A stretch of DNA of 6,022 nt, from the NCBI GenBank assembly GCA_030824255.1, contig JAVBYB010000382.1, positions 1 through 6,022 of the forward strand. The letters run 5' to 3'. Of this stretch, positions 1 to 5,501 are shown one piece after another. The stretch is from a bacterium. Lineage in GTDB: Bacteria; Pseudomonadota; Alphaproteobacteria; Caulobacterales; Hyphomonadaceae. A program made the translations under genes and the position numbers. Numbering within the stretch: position 1 is the first letter of the stretch; each line of letters begins with the position of its first letter. The notes under the pieces were generated by a model. That model had not been told where the DNA came from. It worked only from the letters and a program-made list of their open reading frames with translations, and made no database searches.

Positions 1-524
1 GCACGCTCATGATAAGGCGTCGCCGGCGCGGCGCTGCGCAGGCGCTCGGCCAGCACGGGACCCGCCGCCTGGTGCAGCGCCCGCGCAAAACCGATGCGCT
101 GGTGCTGGAACTCTTCGGGAGCGCCTGCCGCCTCGGCGAGGTGCTCCATCATCTTCACGAAATCCTCGATGCGGCTCACCTGCTCCGGTGTCGCCCGCCA
201 GGCCGCATTGCGCGCCGCCAGAGTCGCCAGCTGGACGTGCAGCTCGACCATATCCTCCGCCGCCGCCGCATCCGGCCGCCGCACCCGCGCGCCCTTGTTC
301 AGCGTGATCTCGGCGAGCCCCTGCGCCTCAAGCCGCTGCAGCGCGGCGCGCACGATCGTGCGGCTGACCTTGTGAGCGGCGGCGAGTTCGACTTCACGAA
401 GCGGCTGTCCCGGGGCCATGCGTCCGAGATGGATTGCCAGCCCCAGATCGTCGGCCAGACGGGTCGTCTGCGACTCATCGCCAGTCGATGGCAACGGAAT
501 CCAGTGCGAATGCCCGCAGTTCAT
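1..524 (-). CDS. GntR-family transcriptional regulator, FadR/FCD type (partial, C-terminus beyond left edge)
   Basis: A DNA-binding regulator, probably ligand-responsive; the effector is unknown. Reading leftward from an ATG at 524-522, the frame stays open to base 1 (174 complete codons, no stop). Residues about 22-83 form a typical GntR winged helix: G..APGQPLREVELAAAHKVSR, then TIVRAALQRLEAQGL, then NKGARVRRP. Residues about 85 onward are helical and fit the start of an FCD ligand-binding domain (AAAAEDMVELHVQLATLAAR; later FARALHQAAGPVLAERL). The FCD family usually has FH at the FA of FARAL, so one possible metal ligand may be missing. FCD regulators are usually 220-250 residues, so about 50-75 residues lie outside the window. 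The start is supported by AGGG five bases upstream and by the lack of another usual start codon before the upstream in-frame stop. It is transcribed divergently from the membrane-protein/ligase operon, so it is a candidate controller of that operon and of itself. Confidence 0.9.
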   Translation of the reverse strand, partial: MNCGHSHWIPLPSTGDESQTTRLADDLGLAIHLGRMAPGQPLREVELAAAHKVSRTIVRAALQRLEAQGLAEITLNKGARVRRPDAAAAEDMVELHVQLATLAARNAAWRATPEQVSRIEDFVKMMEHLAEAAGAPEEFQHQRIGFARALHQAAGPVLAERLRSAAPATPYHER

Positions 525-733
525 AAAAGCCCTATGATCAGCTGTTCGCGCGGACCATAGGGATGCCCCCAGCTACCAGCAAATGTGCACCGTCCATCCG
601 ATTTGCGGATTTTGTCGCGACATCGCGGACAGGATCTCGTAAGAAAAAAGCCTGTCTTTGTTGAGCTTTTTGGACAATCCCCGGTCGCAAAAACGAGGCG
701 AAAAGCAAATCTCGTCAGACTGTCATCAGGCAA
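521..733 (-). CDS. Doubtful 70-residue ORF ending on the GntR start codon
   Basis: This is a small open frame with a TTG start at 733, preceded by a purine-rich GGAAAGGA about four bases upstream. Its TGA overlaps the regulator's ATG as ATGA, the usual arrangement for translational coupling. The product has cysteines spaced as SCPRC and later DGRC, loosely like a small zinc ribbon, plus many Arg and Ser. I recognise no family. Against it: it is short, the region looks intergenic, a 71-codon frame is open on the opposite strand, and the possible GntR promoter lies inside it. Most likely fortuitous; listed because of the ribosome-binding sequence and the exact ATGA junction. Confidence 0.18.
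   Translation of the reverse strand: MPDDSLTRFAFRLVFATGDCPKSSTKTGFFLTRSCPRCRDKIRKSDGRCTFAGSWGHPYGPREQLIIGLL
530..562. promoter_or_regulatory. 33-bp imperfect palindrome in front of the GntR gene (candidate operator)
   Basis: The arms CCCTATGATC (530-539) and GACCATAGGG (553-562) are inverted repeats matching at 9 of 10 positions, separated by 13 bases. The site begins 6 bases upstream of the regulator's ATG. Its near arm contains the AGGG ribosome-binding sequence. Its far arm covers a possible -10 element, so a bound protein could block initiation. FadR/FCD regulators commonly bind palindromes near their own promoter, so autoregulation is the simplest reading. If transcription starts farther upstream, the same symmetry would form an mRNA hairpin that hides the ribosome-binding site. 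The symmetry is seen directly; the role is inferred. Confidence 0.5.
554..582 (-). promoter_or_regulatory. Possible weak promoter for the GntR gene
   Basis: On the minus strand TTGCTG (582-577) and TATGGT (559-554) are separated by exactly 17 bases. They match the sigma-70-type consensus at 3 of 6 and 4 of 6 positions. The -10-like hexamer lies in the far arm of the palindrome at 530-562, which fits repression by overlap. With only 7 of 12 consensus matches this could be chance. Confidence 0.25.
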
Positions 734-833
734 TAATTCCTTTCCGGTGCTTCTGACTCGCCACCTGCGCTTGGTTGCGTCCTCACCACCCGCACCTTAA
801 GCATCTTAAACCTTGGTCCTGCTGGACGCGCCG
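563..833. other. Divergent intergenic region with small inverted repeats, no convincing gene
   Basis: This stretch separates the GntR gene from the membrane-protein operon. The sampled block 661-720 is about 48% GC, well below the ligase genes. It holds a perfect 10-bp palindrome TGTCGCGACA (613-622), a GACAGG/CCTGTC inverted repeat (628-633 with 651-656) and AAAAAGC/GCTTTTT (645-651 with 665-671). The two inverted repeats overlap, so they could not form together. Neither looks like a strong terminator: the first has only a 6-bp stem with a 17-base loop, and the second is A/T-rich. No convincing promoter for the rightward operon was found, although it must begin here or inside the membrane gene. 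No tRNA or recognisable RNA was seen. Confidence 0.5.
613..622. repeat. Perfect 10-bp palindrome TGTCGCGACA
   Basis: Self-complementary over all ten bases and located in the divergent region between the regulator and the operon. It lies about 210 bases before the membrane-protein start and about 90 bases before the GntR start. It could be a regulator half-site pair, but a 10-bp GC-rich palindrome is not rare in such DNA. Confidence 0.3.
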
Positions 834-1907
834 ATGACCACCCCGCCCACTGGGTTTACCCAATTCTTTGCTCTGACCTGCCAGAAGCTTGGCCCCGGCG
901 CGCTGACAGGTCCGAACCATCCCATGCGCGACGGGCCTAAGCGGTTTGCGGGCTTTGAACCGATGACCGTGATGTTCGACATTGCGTGCTACTCGGTCTT
1001 CTCTTCTGCGCGAGTACTTGATGTGGGCATGCCCTCGATCACAATCGACGGCCTTACCGTTACGTTGAACCAAGCCGTGGTTTTTGCGAGTGAACCCAAT
1101 CTGCTTGATCGCACCGAGGGCCGCAATTTCGTCTTTGTCTGTTCGCTGGACATTCAAGGCGCGGCTGACATCGCGGAAGCAAGCAAAGCGATCTCAAATA
1201 ACTTCTATCGATCAGAGGGCAAACTTGCTCTGCTTAATGCCCTCGGTCTAAGCGATGTCGCGCGGAGCCTGATTGCCGACCCCGACCGGATCATGGCTCA
1301 CAATAGCTGGATTATTCCGCGCGCTGACGAAAATCTCCACCTGCCACTAACAACGCTTTTCGCGTTCTTCTTCTACGGCTGGGTGATCCTTATGCGCATC
1401 GAGCGCTTTCAGATGCAGATGCCCTTGAGCCAGGCGAACAACCCTTCCAACAATCGCAACATCATCAAGCAGCGCCTGCGTTTGTTGAATTTCACCCGCT
1501 ACTTCCGCACCGACCACATCACCAATCACTCACTTCTTCAGCAGTATCGCCGCGATCTCTCGAAGAAGATGCGTTTCGAGGATCGGTTCGCGAAAATCTC
1601 CGCAACCCACAACAGCTTTGAGCACCACCTCGATAACATCGCCAAGACTTCGCAAAATGAGAAACTCGGCTCGGTTTCGAATCTGATCCTACTGCTCACT
1701 GTACTGTCAGTGCCAATCGGATTTATCTCCGCCGCCGTCGCGATCAATTTCACAAGTCCGATCTTCCGCGAGACTATGACGACGTTGATCGATGCGAGAC
1801 TTTACGTGTTGATGCTGGTGGGCACAGCTCTTGTCCTAGCGCCCCTGATGATCCTGAAGCTAATGGATCGCTATCTCAGCTGGCGCCGGAAGCGGCGCAA
1901 CTCATGA
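834..1907 (+). CDS. Membrane protein with CorA-like two-helix C-terminus, function unknown
   Basis: A 357-residue protein from the ATG at 834; the frame also allows a TTG start at 813 (364 residues). Neither start has a clear ribosome-binding site, so the N-terminus is uncertain. Residues 1-270 look soluble and mixed. A hydrophobic stretch at about 171-187 (LFAFFFYGWVILM) may be buried or a third membrane segment. Residues 205-275 are charged and helical, rich in Arg, Lys, Gln and Glu. Two clear transmembrane helices follow, at about 281-305 and 323-343, then a basic tail RRKRR. Soluble domain, long helix and two terminal helices resemble CorA/ZntB cation channels. The first helix ends in AINF where CorA has GMNF, so the selectivity motif is absent and transport is unproven. 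Sampled blocks are 50% GC against 67-70% in the next genes, suggesting different ancestry. Its TGA overlaps the next start as ATGA, implying co-translation with the ligases. Confidence 0.8.
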   Translation: MTTPPTGFTQFFALTCQKLGPGALTGPNHPMRDGPKRFAGFEPMTVMFDIACYSVFSSARVLDVGMPSITIDGLTVTLNQAVVFASEPNLLDRTEGRNFVFVCSLDIQGAADIAEASKAISNNFYRSEGKLALLNALGLSDVARSLIADPDRIMAHNSWIIPRADENLHLPLTTLFAFFFYGWVILMRIERFQMQMPLSQANNPSNNRNIIKQRLRLLNFTRYFRTDHITNHSLLQQYRRDLSKKMRFEDRFAKISATHNSFEHHLDNIAKTSQNEKLGSVSNLILLLTVLSVPIGFISAAVAINFTSPIFRETMTTLIDARLYVLMLVGTALVLAPLMILKLMDRYLSWRRKRRNS

Positions 1908-3112
1908 ACCTGGATCAGGCGCTCGACGAGATCTACCGCTCCTGGCTTCGCGTGCAGCCTCGGGTGAAGGGGAAGTGGGACCGCGAGACGCGGAATCCCG
2001 AAATCATCACCGGCATCGCGCGCGAGCTTGGCCTGCTGCCTGATCCAGCCCGCGTGCTCAAGGTCACGGGCAGCAAGGGCAAGGGCACCACAGCCCGCTT
2101 CGCCGCCGACCTCGTGGCGCAGGCAAAGCCCGGCGCGCGCGTCGCCCTCTTTGTCTCCCCGCACGAGGTCGAGCAGCGCGATCGCATTCGCCTCGCCGGT
2201 CAGGCGATCCCGGAGGATGCCTTCTGTGAAACCGTCGCCCGCCTCGCCCCCTTCGTCCGCGACCACGAAGATCGCCTACCATCGGATCAATACATCTCGC
2301 CCGTCGGCTACTTTCTCCTTGTCGCGCTCGACTGGTTCAAGCGCGGCCATGCCGACTGGTTCATCCTCGAATGTGGACGTGGCGCGCGCTGGGATGAAGT
2401 CGGCGCCCTGCCCGCGCGCGGGTCCATCGTGACCTCCATCCTTTTCGAGCACGCAGACAAGCTCGGCCCCACGCTGCAGAATATCGCAGACGACAAGTTC
2501 TCCGTGCTCGAAACATCCGGTTTCGTGGTCGCCTCCGAACAAGCCGCCGCCACTGTGCCCGCGCACCGCCCCCGCATCGAAAGCGCCCCCGTCGCCGCTG
2601 GCGGCGACGCCACGCCAGCGTGGATCGCCGCCTGCCGGCAGCTCGCTCGCATTGGGGCAGAGCGCCTGCTCGATCTTGCGCCCGGCGCACTCGCCAGCAT
2701 GACGCCGCGCCTTGCCTCCGCATCGTTCGGCGAAGGCTGCATCGGCAAAACGCCTTTCATCTTCGAGGCCGCCATCAACGCTGTATCGCTCGACCCCGCC
2801 TGGCTCGCCACCTTGGGCGCGCGGAAGCCCGCCATCCTCGCCTGCCTGTCCGACGACAAGGACCGTGCGCCACTGCTCGACATGCTGAACACGCTGGGTC
2901 CGGTGCGCGAGATAGAACTCACCGGCCAGCATGATTATCTGCATTTCACCGCGGCGCGCAGAGCGGGCGCTATCCGCCTTGATGTCAACGATGCTGCAGG
3001 GCTGCGCGATCTGATCCGGCAGGCCAGCGGCCTTGTCTATCTTGTCGGCACGCAATCCTTTATTCGCCTCGTACACCGCGCCCAGATTCTGGAGGACGCA
3101 TGTTCGGCCTGA
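1904..3112 (+). CDS. FolC-like Mur ligase family protein A (divergent)
   Basis: A 402-residue member of the ATP-dependent Mur ligase/folylpolyglutamate synthase superfamily, which forms amide bonds through an acyl-phosphate. Landmarks in order: P-loop VTGSKGKGTT (residues 54-63; FolC has GTNGKGS); FVSPHEVEQRDRI (83-95, matching TSPH...ERI); ECGRGARWDEV (156-166, matching EVGLGGRLDAT); and TSILFEHADKLGPTLQNIAD (177-196), followed by DK with Lys198 in the place of the carbamylated lysine. The C-terminal domain is degenerate: IFEAAIN (286-292) stands where DGAHN is expected, so the usual Asp and His are lost, but SDDKD (316-320) keeps the DKD element. It is slightly shorter than typical FolC (about 420-440). 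Housekeeping folC in alphaproteobacteria often follows accD, which is not seen here, so this is probably a paralogue with another substrate. The start is coupled to the upstream gene (ATGA) and the end overlaps ligase B by 13 bases, suggesting partner subunits or consecutive steps. Confidence 0.85.
   Translation: MNLDQALDEIYRSWLRVQPRVKGKWDRETRNPEIITGIARELGLLPDPARVLKVTGSKGKGTTARFAADLVAQAKPGARVALFVSPHEVEQRDRIRLAGQAIPEDAFCETVARLAPFVRDHEDRLPSDQYISPVGYFLLVALDWFKRGHADWFILECGRGARWDEVGALPARGSIVTSILFEHADKLGPTLQNIADDKFSVLETSGFVVASEQAAATVPAHRPRIESAPVAAGGDATPAWIAACRQLARIGAERLLDLAPGALASMTPRLASASFGEGCIGKTPFIFEAAINAVSLDPAWLATLGARKPAILACLSDDKDRAPLLDMLNTLGPVREIELTGQHDYLHFTAARRAGAIRLDVNDAAGLRDLIRQASGLVYLVGTQSFIRLVHRAQILEDACSA
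3091..3095 (+). promoter_or_regulatory. Ribosome-binding site of ligase B
   Basis: GGAGG lies four bases before the ATG at 3100 and inside the end of the ligase A gene. It is the strongest Shine-Dalgarno sequence in the window. It fixes the start of B despite the 13-bp overlap with A, and indicates efficient initiation within the shared message. Confidence 0.75.
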
Positions 3113-4395
3113 ACCGCTTCGGCGACGGCATCTCGCTCCATCGCGCGCTGTCCTTCCTTGGCGCGCATGGCTTTGATCGCGACTGGCTTGCCAGCCGCTC
3201 GATCATCATAACCGGCTCGAACGGCAAGGGGTCTACCGTCCGCTTGCTCTCCGCCGCGCTGAAGGCCGCCGGCCTGCGCGTCGGGATGTTTACCTCGCCC
3301 CACCTGTTCGATGTGCGCGAACGTATCGCCATCGACGATGTGATGATCTCTAAGGAAGCGCTGAACCGTTATGCGCAGACGGCGTTGGCCTTCAACGAGG
3401 CACGCCCGCAAGGCGACCGCATCGGCGCCTTCGAGCTGATGTATTACGCAGCCCTCCTGTGGTTCCGGGAGGAGGCGCCGGACGTCATCGTCTGGGAAGC
3501 CGGCATTGGCGGACGCTATGACGCCGTGCGCACGGCGCGCGCGCGCCTGTCCCTGCTGACGTCGGTCGAGCTTGAGCACACCGAAATCCTGGGCAGTACG
3601 GAAGAACTCATCGCGCTCGACAAGATCGACGCCCTCACCCCCGGCGGTACGCTTATGCTGTCACCCGCCGTATTCGAGCGCCTGCGTCCGCTGATCACCA
3701 GCTATGCCAGTCTTGCTGACCGCAAGGTACGTGTCGCGACGGACGGCCTCACCATCGGGCCCGTTGTCAACACGCCGGACGGAAGCCGCTTTACCCTGAA
3801 GCGCGCCGGCGAAATGGCGCAGGAAGTGCGCCTCTCCCTCATCGGGCAGCATCAGGTCGACAACGCGCTTACCGCGCTTGCCGCCGCCGAGACCTGGCTG
3901 GGTGACGCCCTCACACCGCAGGTTCAGGCAAGGATGGTCGCCGCCATATCGGGTGTGCGACATGCCGGCCGGCTGGAGCGCGTACCCGGCAAGCCAGAGC
4001 TCTGGATTGATATCGGCCACACGCCCGGCGCGCTCGAACTTGTCGCCGACGCGATGCTGTCCTTCGTTCCGCAGGAGAAGGTGATCGTTGTGTTCGGCGC
4101 CGCCGCCAGCAAGCAGGCGAGCCGCATGGCGGTCGGCGTGGCCCAGCGTTTCAGCGACATCATCCTCACCGCGCCCTACGATCTCTCGGCAGATGTCGGC
4201 GCTCTCGCCAATGCCATCAGCCAGCCCGGACGGCGCGTGCAGATCGAGCGCAATGTCGCCGCCGCCGCGCGGATGGCGCATGACAGGGCGGCCGCCGAAG
4301 GCAAGACAGTGCTCGCCATCGGCGGCGCGCACCTTGCGGCCAAGATCCAGTATGCCTGGCAGGGCGGCGATCCGCAGGACCTCGAATTTCTCTAG
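3100..4395 (+). CDS. FolC-like Mur ligase family protein B
   Basis: A 431-residue FolC-type ligase of normal family length, closer to canonical than its upstream neighbour. Landmarks: P-loop ITGSNGKGST (37-46); FTSPHLFDVRERI (64-76); VWEAGIGGRYDA (131-142, FolC EVGLGGRLDA); LTSVELEHTEILGSTEELIA (153-172), with Glu159-His160 for the usual Asp-His and Lys175 as likely carbamyl-lysine; GQHQVDNALTALAA (249-262); and AGRLERV (289-295), which opens the C-terminal domain. There DIGHTP (304-309) replaces DGAHNP, and GAAASKQ (333-339) replaces the usual DKD segment. The Asn of the canonical TN after GGRLDA is also not kept (AVRTA). ATP-dependent ligation of an amino acid, possibly glutamate, to a carboxylate is the family expectation. 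The acceptor is unknown, and ordinary folylpolyglutamate synthesis is not assured. It overlaps ligase A by 13 bases and is the last gene of the operon. Its stop is interleaved with that of the convergent patatin gene. Confidence 0.87.
   Translation: MFGLNRFGDGISLHRALSFLGAHGFDRDWLASRSIIITGSNGKGSTVRLLSAALKAAGLRVGMFTSPHLFDVRERIAIDDVMISKEALNRYAQTALAFNEARPQGDRIGAFELMYYAALLWFREEAPDVIVWEAGIGGRYDAVRTARARLSLLTSVELEHTEILGSTEELIALDKIDALTPGGTLMLSPAVFERLRPLITSYASLADRKVRVATDGLTIGPVVNTPDGSRFTLKRAGEMAQEVRLSLIGQHQVDNALTALAAAETWLGDALTPQVQARMVAAISGVRHAGRLERVPGKPELWIDIGHTPGALELVADAMLSFVPQEKVIVVFGAAASKQASRMAVGVAQRFSDIILTAPYDLSADVGALANAISQPGRRVQIERNVAAAARMAHDRAAAEGKTVLAIGGAHLAAKIQYAWQGGDPQDLEFL
4392..4395. other. 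Convergent genes sharing CTAG at their stop codons
   Basis: The plus-strand ligase B ends with TAG at 4393-4395. The minus-strand patatin gene ends with TAG at 4394-4392. The palindrome CTAG supplies both stops, giving a 4-bp tail-to-tail overlap. No hairpin with a T-run was seen on either side, so each transcript presumably runs into the other gene before stopping. Confidence 0.9.
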
Positions 4396-5477
4396 TCTTT
4401 CGCTTTGGGCGCCTTGCGTGGGGGCTTCAGCTGCCCGCCATCCAGTGCGTCGTCCTCGCCGTGGAACAGCTTGCGGACATTGACTGTCGAGCGCTCACCC
4501 ACATGGCGAAAACTTGTGTGCAGCCAGTTTTCCGCTGCATCGCGCCCCTTGTTGAAGAGCATGTCGATGAAGTGCGGCTCGACATTGAACTTCGACGATG
4601 CGCCCAACTCAGCCAAGGACGCCTCGTCAGCGATGGCGTGCATCAGCATCTTCCGATAACCCGTACCGTCGAGCCGCTCCGCCTCGATCAGGCGTGTCAC
4701 GAAATCCACCGCGCGCAGATCGCGCAGCAGGGATGAGTTGAAGGTAATCTCGTTCACGCGGTTGATGATGTCGCGCGCCGTTCTCGGCGAGCCTTCCCTG
4801 CGGATCGGATTGATCTGCACCAGCACGACGTCATCGGTGGCGCAGTTCTCGAACAGGGGCCACAGCGGCGGATTGCCGGTGAACCCGCCATCCCAGTAAG
4901 GCACGCCATCGATGTCGACCGCATGAAAAAGCCATGGCAGGCACGCCGACGCCATAACATGGTCTGTCGACAACACGCGCTTGTCCCACACCTGCGCGCG
5001 GCCCGTCTCCACATTGGTCGCCGATATGTAGACCTTCACCGGAGACTTCCGGACAAGATCGAAATCGATCAGCTCCGTCACCAGATCACGCAGCGGATTG
5101 ATGTTCAGCGGGTTGAAGTCATAAGGGCTCGCAACGCGCGTCACGAGATCGAACATCACGAAGGCCGGCGACATGTCGATGTTCCAGCCGCCCAGCATCG
5201 CCTCGAATGGCGAACGGCTCAACGGACTAAGCCGCGCGCCGCGCAATACGCCCTCCCAGAAGGCCCGCAGCGACGCGCGCGCCGCCTCCCGGTCGCCCTC
5301 GGCAAATCCGGCCGCCAGCGCAACCGCATTCATCGCGCCTGCCGAGGCGCCTGTAATGCCCTCGATCACGATCCGCTGGTCTTCCAGCAGCCTGTCCAGC
5401 ACGCCCCACGAGAACGCGCCATGTGCGCCGCCGCCCTGCAGGGCGAGGTTGATCGTGCGTGTCTGCAATCCGGCCAT
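4392..5477 (-). CDS. Patatin-like phospholipase family protein
   Basis: A 361-residue serine acyl hydrolase of the patatin/RssA type, expected to cleave acyl esters of lipids. All catalytic landmarks are present: the oxyanion-hole glycine loop LQGGGAHGAF (13-22), the nucleophile elbow GASAG (43-47) with Ser45 as nucleophile, and the dyad aspartate in YWDGGFTGNPPL (194-205) with Asp196. The segment VYISATNVETG (149-159) and the ASACLPWLF region (176-184) are also typical of the family. The C-terminal part (about 230-340) is helical and charged; the tail is Lys/Pro-rich (KPPRKAPKAK). No signal peptide or transmembrane helix is evident, so it is probably cytosolic or peripheral to the membrane. 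The ATG at 5477 begins right before the catalytic fold and lies 24 bases after the murI stop on the same strand, so the two are probably co-transcribed; AGAAG upstream is a weak ribosome-binding sequence. Confidence 0.93.
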   Translation of the reverse strand: MAGLQTRTINLALQGGGAHGAFSWGVLDRLLEDQRIVIEGITGASAGAMNAVALAAGFAEGDREAARASLRAFWEGVLRGARLSPLSRSPFEAMLGGWNIDMSPAFVMFDLVTRVASPYDFNPLNINPLRDLVTELIDFDLVRKSPVKVYISATNVETGRAQVWDKRVLSTDHVMASACLPWLFHAVDIDGVPYWDGGFTGNPPLWPLFENCATDDVVLVQINPIRREGSPRTARDIINRVNEITFNSSLLRDLRAVDFVTRLIEAERLDGTGYRKMLMHAIADEASLAELGASSKFNVEPHFIDMLFNKGRDAAENWLHTSFRHVGERSTVNVRKLFHGEDDALDGGQLKPPRKAPKAKD

Positions 5478-5487
5478 GGCTTCTAGT

Positions 5488-5500
5488 GACGCCTGACGCC
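5488..5500. repeat. Short tandem repeat GACGCC-T-GACGCC between murI and the patatin gene
   Basis: Two copies of the hexamer GACGCC separated by one base fill half of the 24-bp spacer between the racemase stop and the lipase start. It may be accidental. It leaves little room for a promoter, which supports read-through from murI into the lipase gene. Confidence 0.4.
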
Positions 5501-5501
5501 G

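Noticed and set aside
9..560. Plus-strand open frame of 183 codons at the left edge
   Set aside because: It is opposite the GntR regulator, whose winged-helix sequence is clear; the plus-strand product is Arg-rich and unrecognisable.
628..671. Inverted repeats GACAGG/CCTGTC and AAAAAGC/GCTTTTT as a transcription terminator
   Set aside because: The stems are short, mutually exclusive and with 13-17-base loops. No convergent gene ends here, since both flanking genes point away, so a terminator is not expected.
585..800. Plus-strand 71-codon frame in the intergenic region
   Set aside because: Weak start context, no domain, basic composition and no coupling to the next gene; probably an open frame by chance.
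2276..3076. Long minus-strand open frame of 266 codons opposite ligase A
   Set aside because: It lies wholly antisense to a gene with clear FolC motifs. Its translation has no recognisable domain and has the Arg/Gly/Ala-rich composition usual for shadow frames in high-GC DNA.
3661..4332. Minus-strand open frame of 223 codons opposite ligase B
   Set aside because: Antisense shadow of a well-supported ligase gene; no motif and an odd His/Gly/Arg-rich composition.
1904..4395. Calling either ligase folC (housekeeping folylpolyglutamate synthase)
   Set aside because: The C-terminal DGAHNP and DKD elements are altered in each, there are two copies in tandem, and the usual accD neighbour is absent, so a gene symbol would overstate the evidence.
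4923..5486. Plus-strand open frame of 187 codons opposite the patatin gene
   Set aside because: The minus-strand product has all patatin catalytic motifs, whereas this translation is Arg/His-rich without any recognisable fold.
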